64,000 bases of DNA from contig NZ_LJZS01000003.1 in assembly GCF_001314875.1 (NCBI RefSeq), positions 124,001-188,000 of the forward strand, written 5' to 3'. Each line of letters starts with the position of its first letter. The first letter of the stretch is position 1. The notes under the pieces were generated by a model. That model searched no databases, was not told the origin of the DNA, and worked only from the letters and a program-made list of their open reading frames with translations. The DNA is from Halomonas sp. HL-48 (lineage in GTDB: Bacteria > Pseudomonadota > Gammaproteobacteria > Pseudomonadales > Halomonadaceae). This document shows positions 37,388-48,395 of the stretch, one piece after another. The translations under genes and the position numbers were made by a program.

Positions 37388-38641
37388 ATGGCCTGGAATG
37401 AGCCTGGTGGTGGCAACCAGCACGACCCCTGGAGTGGTGGTGGCCGACGTGGCGGCAACGACGGCGGTGGCAACCGCGGTGGTAATAACGACGGTAACAA
37501 CGGCAACAAGGGAGGCAATAACCAAGGCCCTCCCGACCTTGATGAAGCGCTGAAGAAATTTCAGGAAAAGCTGAGCGGCGTGCTGGGCGGCGGCAAAAAA
37601 TCTGGCGGTGGTGGCAAGAAAGGCGGTGGCGGTAAGCCGCGCAACGTTTTTGCCTTGCCGGGCCTGATCGTTATCGTTGCGCTGGCTATCTGGGCCGCCA
37701 TGGGCTTTTATCTGGTGGATCAGTCAGAACGTGGCGTCGTGCTTCGTTTCGGCGAATATCAGAATACCGTTACCCCGGGTCTGCAGTGGAACCCTCCGTT
37801 GATTGATGAAGTGCGGATGGTGAACGTTACCCGCGTTCGCTCGCTGACCCAGACCCAGTCAATGCTGACTCGCGACGAAAACATCGTCGAAGTCGAGATT
37901 TCCGCCCAGTACCAGGTGGCCGATCCGCGCAATTTCGTACTCAACGTACGCGACCCGGAACTGTCGCTTGATAACGCCCTCGATTCGTCGCTGCGGCACG
38001 TCGTCGGCGGAACCGACATGATCGATATTTTGACCTCGGGCCGTGAAATCCTCGGCAGCTCGGTATCGAGCCGTTTGCAGTCCTATCTGGACAATTACGG
38101 CGCTGGTATTCAGCTGCAGACCATCAACATCGAATCGACGACGGCTCCAGAGCCGGTCATCGATGCCTTTGATGACGTTATCCGTGCTCGTGAAGATCGC
38201 CAGCGCACGATCAACCAAGGTATGGCATACGCTAACGCCATCATCCCTGAGGCTCAGGGTCAGGCGCAGCGTGTAGTCGAGCAGGGTCAAGGTTATCGCG
38301 AATCGGTAGTGGCCGAAGCCCAAGGTCAGGCAAACCGCTTCAATTCGCTGCTTGCCGAGTACGAGAATTCGCCCGAGATCATGCGTGAGCGGATGTACAT
38401 CGATGCCATTGAAGATGTGTTTGGCGAAACGCCCAAGGTGCTGCTGGATGTGAGTGACAACGCGCCGATGATGTATTTACCCCTTGAGCAGTTAAACCGT
38501 GGTCAGGGCAGCTCCGGCCGTTCGTCGGAAGGCAGCGGCAGTGATGGTGTTGACCCTCAAGTGTTGGAGCGTCTGCGTAACACCAGTTCAGACAGCAGTT
38601 CCTCATCCAGTAGTAGCTCCATCCGCAGGGAGGGCCGGTAA
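37388..38641 (+). CDS. hflK: FtsH modulator HflK
   Basis: An SPFH/prohibitin-family inner-membrane protein that forms a large cage with HflC around the protease FtsH. The 417-residue protein has a long Gly/Asn-rich, low-complexity N-terminus (about residues 5-95), one transmembrane helix (about 97-115) and the SPFH domain beginning VDQSERGVVLRFGEY. The C-terminal tail is Ser-rich with a long serine run. GGAG lies upstream of the ATG. hflC starts at the very next base after its stop. Confidence 0.96.
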   Translation: MAWNEPGGGNQHDPWSGGGRRGGNDGGGNRGGNNDGNNGNKGGNNQGPPDLDEALKKFQEKLSGVLGGGKKSGGGGKKGGGGKPRNVFALPGLIVIVALAIWAAMGFYLVDQSERGVVLRFGEYQNTVTPGLQWNPPLIDEVRMVNVTRVRSLTQTQSMLTRDENIVEVEISAQYQVADPRNFVLNVRDPELSLDNALDSSLRHVVGGTDMIDILTSGREILGSSVSSRLQSYLDNYGAGIQLQTINIESTTAPEPVIDAFDDVIRAREDRQRTINQGMAYANAIIPEAQGQAQRVVEQGQGYRESVVAEAQGQANRFNSLLAEYENSPEIMRERMYIDAIEDVFGETPKVLLDVSDNAPMMYLPLEQLNRGQGSSGRSSEGSGSDGVDPQVLERLRNTSSDSSSSSSSSSIRREGR

Positions 38642-39526
38642 ATGATTAACAATCGATCCCTGCTAATCGTTGGCGGCATTGCCGCTGTCGCATGGCTTGC
38701 CAGCAACAGCCTGTATGTGGTTGATGAAACCGAGCGCGCGGTCAAGCTGCGCTTCGGTGAAGTCATCGAAGAAAATATTCAGCCTGGCTTGCACGCCAAA
38801 ATTCCGATTGCGCAGACTGTTCGCACCTTTGATACGCGCCTGCTGACGCTGGATACCGACACCAGCCGTTACCTCACGCTTGAGCAGAAAGCGGTGATTG
38901 TTGATTCCTATGTCAAATGGCAAGTCATCAATCCCACGCGCTATTATGAGGCCACGGCGGGCGATGAAATGATGGCTACGCGCCTGATCCAGCCCCGCGT
39001 TGACGAAAGTCTGCGTAACGAGTTTGGTCGCTTGAACCTTCAGCAGATCATTGCCGAAGAGCGTGACGACCTGATGAATGGCCCCACCGAAGAGCTTGAC
39101 GAGCTGATGCGTGAAGAGCTTGGTGTGGCGATTCGCGATGTGCGTATCAAGCGCATTGACCTACCCGATGACGTGTCAGCCGCGGTATTTGAGCGGATGC
39201 GCTCGGAGCGTGAGCGTGAAGCCCGTGAGTGGCGCGCTCAGGGTCAGGAAGAGGCTGAACGGATTCAGGCCAATGCGGATCGCCGCCGTCAGGTTCTGCT
39301 TGCCCAGGCCAATGAGCGTTCAGAAACGCTACGCGGTGAGGGTGATGCCGAAGCCGCTGCGATCTTCTCAGAAGCTTACGATCAGGACCGCGAGTTCTTC
39401 TCGTTCTGGCGTAGTCTGAATGCCTATCGCGAGAGCTTCTCCGGGGACGATAACCTGCTGGTATTGGAGCCGGATAGCGACTTCTTCCGCTACCTGCGCA
39501 GCGCCATGCCCGACGAAGACAGCTAG
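38642..39526 (+). CDS. hflC: FtsH modulator HflC
   Basis: The partner of HflK in the FtsH-regulating membrane complex. The 294-residue protein has an N-terminal anchor (about residues 5-20), the SPFH domain with VDETERAVKLRFGEV, and a long helical region rich in Arg, Glu and Ala (about 180-245) typical of prohibitin-like coiled coils. It abuts hflK with no gap and ends before a pair of hairpins. Confidence 0.96.
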   Translation: MINNRSLLIVGGIAAVAWLASNSLYVVDETERAVKLRFGEVIEENIQPGLHAKIPIAQTVRTFDTRLLTLDTDTSRYLTLEQKAVIVDSYVKWQVINPTRYYEATAGDEMMATRLIQPRVDESLRNEFGRLNLQQIIAEERDDLMNGPTEELDELMREELGVAIRDVRIKRIDLPDDVSAAVFERMRSEREREAREWRAQGQEEAERIQANADRRRQVLLAQANERSETLRGEGDAEAAAIFSEAYDQDREFFSFWRSLNAYRESFSGDDNLLVLEPDSDFFRYLRSAMPDEDS

Positions 39527-39540
39527 GCTGTCAGACGCAG

Positions 39541-39561
39541 CCCCGCCGGTATCCGGCGGGG
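39541..39561 (+). terminator. Strong GC hairpin after hflC
   Basis: CCCCGCCGG (39541-39549) and CCGGCGGGG (39553-39561) form a perfect 9-bp stem with a 3-base loop, 15 bases after the hflC stop. There is almost no T-run, so it may protect the mRNA 3' end or act with the next hairpin. Confidence 0.5.
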
Positions 39562-39594
39562 TTCAACGCGTCACAAAACGTGGTAGACTTTATC

Positions 39595-39618
39595 AACCGG
39601 GCGTCGCCCGGTTTTTTT
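39595..39618 (+). terminator. Rho-independent terminator before hisZ
   Basis: ACCGGGCG (39596-39603) and CGCCCGGT (39605-39612) form a tight stem followed by seven T residues. This is a textbook terminator for the hfq-hflXKC transcript. hisZ-purA must therefore have its own promoter or depend on read-through. Confidence 0.75.
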
Positions 39619-39670
39619 GTGGCCCTACGTCATTGGGCCTTCATTATTGTCGTCTCGCAGGATTGTTCAC

Positions 39671-42159
<2,489 letters not shown>

Positions 42160-42198
42160 TCGACGCCGTGACAGCCGTTTAGCTAGCGGTTTGCAGAG

Positions 42199-42223
42199 AG
42201 GGGCGACTGAGTCGCCCCTTTTT
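42199..42223 (+). terminator. Rho-independent terminator after purA
   Basis: AGGGGCGAC (42199-42207) and GTCGCCCCT (42211-42219) form a 9-bp stem with a 3-base loop followed by five T residues. On the minus strand there is no T-run, so it serves purA rather than cobO. Confidence 0.85.
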
Positions 42224-42249
42224 CATGACCATAAGTTTGGATTGCCTGC

Positions 42250-42849
42250 TTAGAAATCGATGCCCCGGCGTGCCTGAAGGCCGTTGTTGAAGGCATGGCG
42301 GACTTCCTGCATTTCGGTCACCGTGTCCGCCATGGCGACCAGGTCGCGATGGGCGTTGCGTCCGGTGACGATCACCGTCTGTTCGCGGGGTCGGTTCTCG
42401 AGGGCCTTGATCACCGTGGCGATATCCAGATAGCCAAACTTGAGCATGTAGGTGATTTCATCGAGTACTACCAGGTAGGTGTCAGGGTCGGCCAACATTT
42501 TCTCGGCATCCTGCCATACCGCCTGGCAAGCCTGGGTATCGGCCTCGCGGTTTTGCGTGTCCCAGGTAAAGCCGGTGGACATGATGGCAACGCTCAGGTT
42601 GGGGTCTTCCTCCAGGCGGTTGCGCTCGCCGCACTCCCATAACCCTTTGATGAACTGAATCACGCCGACTTTATAACCATACCCCAGGGCCCGCGTCACG
42701 GTGCCCCAGGCGGCGGTCGTCTTGCCCTTGCCGTTGCCGGTGTTGATCAGCAGTAAGCCTCGCTGCTCGGTAGCCTCGGCAATCTTTTCATCGACACGTG
42801 CCTTGAGTTTTTCCATTGACGCCTTGTGGCGTGTATTGCGGTCTGTCAT
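42250..42849 (-). CDS. cobO: Corrinoid adenosyltransferase (CobO/BtuR)
   Basis: Transfers adenosyl from ATP to cob(I)alamin or cobinamide to make the active coenzyme B12 form. The 199-residue protein has the P-loop GNGKGKTTAAWG near residue 38 and the family blocks VIQFIKGLWECGE and VVLDEITYMLKFGY. The ATG at 42849 has GAGGA upstream; an open extension of 35 codons lacks family features. No other cobalamin gene is adjacent, so it may serve salvage, for example in support of QueG. Confidence 0.93.
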   Translation of the reverse strand: MTDRNTRHKASMEKLKARVDEKIAEATEQRGLLLINTGNGKGKTTAAWGTVTRALGYGYKVGVIQFIKGLWECGERNRLEEDPNLSVAIMSTGFTWDTQNREADTQACQAVWQDAEKMLADPDTYLVVLDEITYMLKFGYLDIATVIKALENRPREQTVIVTGRNAHRDLVAMADTVTEMQEVRHAFNNGLQARRGIDF

Positions 42850-43049
42850 GCGTTTTCCTCGGTGTCGAATAGCCAATCTGAAGGCTAGCCTAAGCGATTG
42901 ATCCGGGCTTGAACATCCGGGTGGTTCAGCTTTTATTTCACGGTTCATGGGCATTGACGGCGCAATTTGGTGATTTCAACGAACAGAATTGGCCGGTAGG
43001 GGGCTGGCTACTCTAGAATGGGGGGTCATGTCTTGCCAGGAATCCGCCT

Positions 43050-43535
43050 ATGCCGTCATTTGATATTGTTTCAGAGTTCGACCAGCACGAAGCGGCGAAT
43101 GCCGTTGACCAAGCGAATCGCGAAGTTCAGTCACGTTTTGATTTCAAAGGGGTGGATGCTTCTTTTACGCTCGAGAAAGACACGGTTCAGCTGGAAGCAG
43201 AGGTCGATTTTCAGCTCAAGCAGATGCTCGACGTGCTGCGTAACCGGTTGATTGCCAGAGGTATCGACGCACGCTGCATGGATATCAAGGACCCCGTTCT
43301 GTCCGGTGTCAAAGCCCGCCAGGAAGTCGCGCTCAAGCAAGGCCTGGATCCAGCCGAGGCCAAGGATATCGTCAAACGTATCAAGGCCAGCAAACTCAAA
43401 GTGCAGGCACAGATTCAAGGCGAAAAGGTACGCGTTACGGGTAAAAAGCGGGACGACTTGCAAAGCGTCATGGCGTTATTGCGCGGAGAAGAAGGGCCGG
43501 AACTGCCTCTGCAGTTCGATAACTTCCGCGATTGA
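43050..43535 (+). CDS. yajQ: YajQ family cyclic-di-GMP/nucleotide-binding protein
   Basis: A 161-residue cytosolic protein of the YajQ family (two ferredoxin-like folds). It begins [20 protein letters not shown] and holds the RFDFKG block near residue 29 and [15 protein letters not shown] near the C-terminus. Homologues in Xanthomonas and Pseudomonas bind cyclic-di-GMP and affect virulence gene expression; whether this one does so is unknown. It lies 63 bases before pepN on the same strand. Confidence 0.93.
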   Translation: MPSFDIVSEFDQHEAANAVDQANREVQSRFDFKGVDASFTLEKDTVQLEAEVDFQLKQMLDVLRNRLIARGIDARCMDIKDPVLSGVKARQEVALKQGLDPAEAKDIVKRIKASKLKVQAQIQGEKVRVTGKKRDDLQSVMALLRGEEGPELPLQFDNFRD

Positions 43536-43598
43536 GCCCCGTGCTCACCACTTCCTTAACGCCGATAACAACAGCACCGACCATAGGAGTTTCGCATC

Positions 43599-46229
43599 AT
43601 GTCTGATCCGCAGCCGGTTTATTTAAGCAACTACCAGCCCCCCGCCTATCGGGTGACTCATACCGAGCTGACGTTTGATCTTGACCCCGCCGCCACCCTC
43701 GTTACAGCGCGACTGCATATCGAGCGGCAGGCTACCGCCCATGCCGATACGTCGCTGACGCTTGACGGTGAGCAACTAACGCTTCGTTCGTTGTCGATTG
43801 ACGGCACCCCGCTTGCAACAAGCCAGTATCAGGTCAGTGATGAAGGCCTGCATATAGAACGGGTACCGGCGCGCTTCGTGCTGGAGAGCGAGGTTGCGCT
43901 TTCGCCAAAAGACAACACCGCCCTGGAAGGTCTCTACCAATCCAACGGCATGTTCTGTACCCAGTGTGAGGCGGAGGGGTTCCGCCGTATCACCTTTTAC
44001 CCTGATCGTCCGGATGTGATGTCGACCTTTAAAGTGACCGTCATCGGCGATCGCGAGCGCGAACCCGTTCTGCTCGCCAACGGTAACCCGATTGAACAAG
44101 GCGGTCTTGAAAACGGTCGTCACTTTGCCGTTTGGGAAGATCCGCACCCCAAGCCCTGCTACCTGTTTGCTCTGGTCGCCGGAGACCTGCATAAGGTGGA
44201 AGACCACTTCACCACCCAGTCTGGGCGAGAGGTAACGCTGCAGCTTTGGGTGGAAGAGGAGAACCTGCAGAAAACCGATCACGCCATGGGGTCACTCAAG
44301 CGCGCCATGGCGTGGGATGAGCAGGCTTACGGGCGCGAATACGACCTGGACCTGTTCATGATCGTGGCTGTCAACGACTTCAACATGGGGGCCATGGAAA
44401 ACAAAGGCCTCAATATCTTTAACTCGGCGGCGGTGCTTGCGCATCCGGATACCGCCACCGACGCCGCCTTTCAGACCGTCGAAGGCATCGTTGCCCACGA
44501 GTACTTCCACAACTGGTCGGGCAACCGGGTGACCTGCCGCGACTGGTTTCAGCTGTCTCTGAAAGAGGGCTTTACGGTTTTTCGCGACCAATGCTTTTCG
44601 GCCGAGATCAACTCCGCGCCGGTGAAGCGAATTCAGGACGTGTCGTTTTTCCGCACGGCGCAGTTTGCCGAAGACGCGGGTCCCACGGCACATCCGGTAC
44701 GCCCCGACCATTACATTGAAATCACCAATTTCTACACCTTGACGATTTATGAAAAGGGCGCCGAGATCGTCCGCATGCTGTGCAACCTGGTGGGTTGGGA
44801 AGCTTTCCGCCAGGGGGCGGATCGTTACTTCGCGCGCTTTGACGGGCAGGCCGTCACCATTGAGGATTTCGTCGACTGCATGGCAGAGGCCTCCGGGCTC
44901 GATCTGAGCCAGTTCATGCGCTGGTACTCGCAGGCCGGCACGCCTGAGATCGATGCTCATGGCGAGTACGACTACGCTCACGGCGAATACCATCTGACAC
45001 TGCGTCAACGGACCCCTGCGACGCCCGGGCAGGTGGACAAGCAGCCGTTGCATATCCCCGTTGCCATGGGGCTGGTGGGCACCAAGTCGGGTCAGGACCT
45101 GACGCTTACCCTTGACGGAGAAAAGCTCGGTAAAGACGCCGTGATTCACCTGCACGACGACGAACAGACGTTCGTGTTTACCGATGTCGCCGAGGCGCCG
45201 ATTCCCTCACTGCTGCGCAACTTCTCGGCGCCGGTGAAGCTGCATTTCCCCTATTCCCGGGAAGACCTTGCCTTTCTGCTGACCCAGGACAGTGACGGCT
45301 TCAATCGCTGGGATGCCGGGCAGCGCCTGGCCATGCTGGCGCTTGACGACCTGATCGCTGCACACCGCAACGGCGTCGAGAAGGTCATGGACAGCCGCGT
45401 GGTCGACGCTTTCCGCGCGCTGTTGGCCAGTGCCCCGGCGGACAAGGCGGTGCTCGCCGAAATGCTTACCCTGCCTTCCGAAGCGTACATCGCCGAGCAG
45501 CAGCCGATTGTCGACGTCGATGCCATTCATGCCGCGCGGGAATTCGTTCGTCAGTCACTGGCGATGGCGCTGCGTGATGACTTCATGGCGACGTTCGAGG
45601 CCAACCGTTCGAGCGAGCCCTACGCCCCGACGCCCGAACAAATCGCTCAGCGCAGCCTCAAAAACGTCGCCCTCAGCTATCTGATGTCGATTGAGGACGA
45701 GAAGGGTGTGGCGCTGTGCGAAGGTCAGTTTGCGGCCAACCACAACATGACCGATGTGCGCCATGCCCTGACGCTGTTGGTACACAGCGACCGCGACGAC
45801 CTATCATCGCAGGCGCTCAAAACCTTCGGCGAAAAGTGGGCGCATGACCCATTAGTGATGGATCAATGGTTTTCCATTCAGGTGTCGCGCCCTCAGTCGG
45901 ATGTACTCGACCGGGTGAAGTACCTGATGGCACACCCTGCCTTCTCGCTGAAAAACCCCAACCGCGTGCGGGCCTTAATTGGTGCCTTTGCCCAAAACCG
46001 GGTGAATTTCCACCGGTTGGACGGCGAGGGTTATGTCTTGCTCGCTGATGTGGTGATCGAGCTGAATCGCCTGAACCCGGAAATTGCCGCGCGCATTATC
46101 ACGCCGCTCACCCGCTGGCAGCGTTTCGATGAAACCCGCCAGGAGCTGATGCGGTCACAGTTGAAGCGCATTCAGCAAGAGCCGCTGTCGAGTAACGTTT
46201 ACGAGGTGGTCGAAAAGGCGCTGGCATAA
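43599..46229 (+). CDS. pepN: Aminopeptidase N
   Basis: A broad-specificity M1 zinc aminopeptidase involved in the last stages of peptide turnover. The 876-residue protein has the substrate motif GAMEN near residue 267 and the zinc motif HEYFH at 300-304 with the third ligand Glu323 in SLKEG. The C-terminal half is the helical DUF3458 region of the E. coli-type enzyme. AGGAG lies about 9 bases before the ATG. Length fits E. coli PepN. Confidence 0.97.
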   Translation: MSDPQPVYLSNYQPPAYRVTHTELTFDLDPAATLVTARLHIERQATAHADTSLTLDGEQLTLRSLSIDGTPLATSQYQVSDEGLHIERVPARFVLESEVALSPKDNTALEGLYQSNGMFCTQCEAEGFRRITFYPDRPDVMSTFKVTVIGDREREPVLLANGNPIEQGGLENGRHFAVWEDPHPKPCYLFALVAGDLHKVEDHFTTQSGREVTLQLWVEEENLQKTDHAMGSLKRAMAWDEQAYGREYDLDLFMIVAVNDFNMGAMENKGLNIFNSAAVLAHPDTATDAAFQTVEGIVAHEYFHNWSGNRVTCRDWFQLSLKEGFTVFRDQCFSAEINSAPVKRIQDVSFFRTAQFAEDAGPTAHPVRPDHYIEITNFYTLTIYEKGAEIVRMLCNLVGWEAFRQGADRYFARFDGQAVTIEDFVDCMAEASGLDLSQFMRWYSQAGTPEIDAHGEYDYAHGEYHLTLRQRTPATPGQVDKQPLHIPVAMGLVGTKSGQDLTLTLDGEKLGKDAVIHLHDDEQTFVFTDVAEAPIPSLLRNFSAPVKLHFPYSREDLAFLLTQDSDGFNRWDAGQRLAMLALDDLIAAHRNGVEKVMDSRVVDAFRALLASAPADKAVLAEMLTLPSEAYIAEQQPIVDVDAIHAAREFVRQSLAMALRDDFMATFEANRSSEPYAPTPEQIAQRSLKNVALSYLMSIEDEKGVALCEGQFAANHNMTDVRHALTLLVHSDRDDLSSQALKTFGEKWAHDPLVMDQWFSIQVSRPQSDVLDRVKYLMAHPAFSLKNPNRVRALIGAFAQNRVNFHRLDGEGYVLLADVVIELNRLNPEIAARIITPLTRWQRFDETRQELMRSQLKRIQQEPLSSNVYEVVEKALA

Positions 46230-46264
46230 CCAACCCGATGGAGCGATAACGAAAGGAATCCTCA

Positions 46265-47224
46265 GTGACAACATCACAAAAGCGGTTTTTGCTTATTGTA
46301 AACGGTAAATCCGCCGGTAACGCGGCGCTACGTGAAGCAGTGGCTGAGCAACGCAAGGCAGGGATGCCGATCAGCGTTCGGGTAACATGGGAAGCAGGCG
46401 ATGCCATCTACTTTGCCGAAGCGGCAGCCGACATGGGCATTACCCATGTGGTTGCCTGCGGCGGGGATGGTACCGTCAATGAGGTGATGAACGGGCTGAT
46501 GCGCCTGGAGGCGTCGCGACGCCCCGCCATGGGTATTGTGCCGCTGGGGAGTGCCAATGACTTTGCCACCTCGGTCGGCCTGCCTTTGGAACCGACAGAA
46601 GCGCTCGCGGCGGCACTGACACTGGTTGACTATCCCATTGACGTGGTCAAACTCAGCGCCGAGAACGACAGTGAATCAGCGACCAGCTACTACGTGAATA
46701 TGATGACGGGCGGTTTTGGCGCCGAAATCACCTCGTCGACGCCCAAAATGCTCAAGCGGATGCTGGGCGGGGGTGCCTATTCGCTAATGGGTGCCGTCAA
46801 GGCATGGCGACATCGTAGCTATCGTGGCACGCTACACTGGGCCGATCAGGAGGAATCTGCATCACTGCTGCTGCTGGCGATTGGCAACGGCCGGCAGTCC
46901 GGGGGTGGGCAGGTGTTGGCCCCCAACGCAAGATTGGACGATGGTCTGCTGGATGTCCTGGTGGTAAGAGACTTTGTCACTGCATCGGCAGTGCCTGAGC
47001 TGGTCAGCGAGCTGCAGGATTTTCCAAGTGACGGACGCTTTGTCCGCTATCTATCGGTGGACGCGCTCAGCGTCACGACGCAGCCAGATGATCCACCCTG
47101 GCCGCTGACACTGGACGGTGAAGCGCGCCACTATCGACGCTTTCGCGCTGAGGTCGTCCCGTTGGCGATCCGCGCGGTACTGCCTGATAACTGTCCGCTG
47201 CTATCGTCGGCCGATCAAGGCTGA
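46265..47224 (+). CDS. YegS-like diacylglycerol/lipid kinase
   Basis: A 319-residue DAGK-catalytic-domain protein, probably phosphorylating a lipid at the membrane. GGDGTVNEVMNGL near residue 66 is the nucleotide-binding signature, and PLGSANDFA follows near 95. Overall order and length resemble E. coli YegS, which phosphorylates phosphatidylglycerol in vitro; the physiological substrate is unknown. The start is a GTG after AAAGGAA. It is followed 60 bases later by the acidic lipoprotein gene, and the two may be co-transcribed. Confidence 0.9.
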   Translation: MTTSQKRFLLIVNGKSAGNAALREAVAEQRKAGMPISVRVTWEAGDAIYFAEAAADMGITHVVACGGDGTVNEVMNGLMRLEASRRPAMGIVPLGSANDFATSVGLPLEPTEALAAALTLVDYPIDVVKLSAENDSESATSYYVNMMTGGFGAEITSSTPKMLKRMLGGGAYSLMGAVKAWRHRSYRGTLHWADQEESASLLLLAIGNGRQSGGGQVLAPNARLDDGLLDVLVVRDFVTASAVPELVSELQDFPSDGRFVRYLSVDALSVTTQPDDPPWPLTLDGEARHYRRFRAEVVPLAIRAVLPDNCPLLSSADQG

Positions 47225-47254
47225 CACCGAACCGACAAAGGGTAATGGATGCAA

Positions 47255-47282
47255 TGAGGAGCAAACATTGAGGAGACAACAT
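47255..47282 (+). repeat. Tandem 14-base repeat carrying two ribosome-binding sequences
   Basis: TGAGGAGCAAACAT (47255-47268) is followed directly by TGAGGAGACAACAT (47269-47282), 12 of 14 bases identical. Each copy contains GAGGAG. The second lies 9 bases before the lipoprotein ATG; the first falls within a five-codon frame (ATG at 47254, TGA at 47269-47271) that ends on the second copy. Confidence 0.6.
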
Positions 47283-47284
47283 TA

Positions 47285-47983
47285 ATGGCTAACCGCGTGT
47301 GGCTACCCGTGCTTGCCGCTGCCATGCTGGTCATCAGCGGCTGTGGCGATAGCGAAGAGGCACCTGATGTCAATCAGGAAGAGTCGGCGTCAACTGATAC
47401 TGAATCAGTGTCGAACAGCGACGATGAAAATGAACCTGAGGTGTCTTCTGAAGGTGATACTGACAGCAGCGAAGCGGATAGCGACGCGATCGAGTCCCGT
47501 CAGGCGGAAGAGGAGCTGGAGCGCGCCGAGGCTCTGGAAGGTGATGAGGCGGAGCAGGAAGACGCGCCGCAGACCGAAGATGTTGACGCCGATGAAGACA
47601 CCCTGGCGGCTGACCCGGAAGAGGTGCTGGAAGAAGGCGGGGCAATGCCGGGTGAAGCCACTCGCTCGGATGTGGACGACATGATTGCCGAAACCGAACG
47701 CCGCTTCGAGGAGGCGCAGCAGCGTCTGGAAGAGCAGTTCAACGAAGTCGAGCAGCAGGCGCCCATCACCGACACCATCAGCGACGAAGAGATGGACGAA
47801 CGTTGGGAATTCGAGAGCAGCCTGCCGGAATCGGCGCGCAGTGAGGAAAACACCCGTAGCAGCGATGTCGACGAGCTGATCGAAGATACCGAGCGTCGTT
47901 TTGAAGAGGCCGAGCAGCGCCTGAATGAAGAGTTTGACACTATCGAAGAGGAGCGCCCCGAGAATCTGGGCGAGGAAGAGTAG
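47285..47983 (+). CDS. Extremely acidic lysine-free lipoprotein with internal repeat
   Basis: I recognise no named family for this 232-residue protein. A signal peptide ends in lipobox ISGC with Cys20, and the residues after Cys (Gly, Asp) do not give a clear retention signal. By my count about 84 of the 212 residues after Cys20 are Asp or Glu; there are 13 Arg and no Lys or His. Two similar helical segments occur at residues 128-156 and 193-221 (19 of 29 identical, both with SDVD...TERRFEEA.QRL), likely coiled coils. Such a charge profile suits a periplasmic or surface lipoprotein of a halophile. Function unknown. Confidence 0.8.
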   Translation: MANRVWLPVLAAAMLVISGCGDSEEAPDVNQEESASTDTESVSNSDDENEPEVSSEGDTDSSEADSDAIESRQAEEELERAEALEGDEAEQEDAPQTEDVDADEDTLAADPEEVLEEGGAMPGEATRSDVDDMIAETERRFEEAQQRLEEQFNEVEQQAPITDTISDEEMDERWEFESSLPESARSEENTRSSDVDELIEDTERRFEEAEQRLNEEFDTIEEERPENLGEEE

Positions 47984-48018
47984 GCGACACAACAAATATT
48001 ATCAGGTGCCAGGGAATT

Positions 48019-48045
48019 AAAAAGGCCCGCTTCGATGCGGGCCTT
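48019..48045 (-). terminator. Terminator of the cold-shock gene
   Basis: AAGGCCCGC and GCGGGCCTT (48022-48030 with 48037-48045) form a 9-bp stem. On the minus strand it is followed by TTTTT (48023-48019), making a good terminator for the cold-shock gene. On the plus strand it may also stop transcription from the lipoprotein gene, though with only a short T-run. Confidence 0.75.
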
Positions 48046-48059
48046 GTGCGTTGGCGTTG

Positions 48060-48263
48060 TTATGCCAAGCGAATATTGGAAGCCTGAAGGCCTTTTTTAC
48101 CCTGTGTCACCTCAAAGCTGACTTTCTGACCGTCTTGCAGGCTCTTGAAGCCTTCAGCTTGAATTTCGGAGAAGTGGGCAAACAAATCGTCACCACCGTC
48201 ATCGGGAGAGATGAAGCCGTAACCTTTGGTATCGTTGAACCACTTGACAGTGCCAGTTGCCAT
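48060..48263 (-). CDS. Cold-shock-domain protein (CspA family)
   Basis: A 67-residue single-stranded nucleic-acid-binding protein, probably an RNA chaperone. It carries both RNA-binding motifs, KGYGFI (RNP1) and DLFAHF (RNP2), on the five-stranded cold-shock fold. AGGAAATGGAAA precedes the ATG. About 130 bases separate it from the divergent exporter gene, leaving room for a leader of the kind that gives temperature control in cspA-type genes, but no specific element was recognised. The exact Csp paralogue cannot be named. Confidence 0.96.
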   Translation of the reverse strand: MATGTVKWFNDTKGYGFISPDDGGDDLFAHFSEIQAEGFKSLQDGQKVSFEVTQGKKGLQASNIRLA

Positions 48264-48395
48264 TTTCCATTTCCTTAACGAGCTTAATGATCAAGCGGGA
48301 CGCTTTACGTACCCGCCAAAATCACTTTAGATGCAAAAAAACCGATCGTCCAGTCACAATGTGCTGAATCTATTCCACTGTGAGAGCGCCTGAAT

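Noticed and set aside
42850..43049. Possible cobalamin riboswitch upstream of cobO
   Set aside because: No B12-box-like conserved sequence was found in the 200 bases before the gene.
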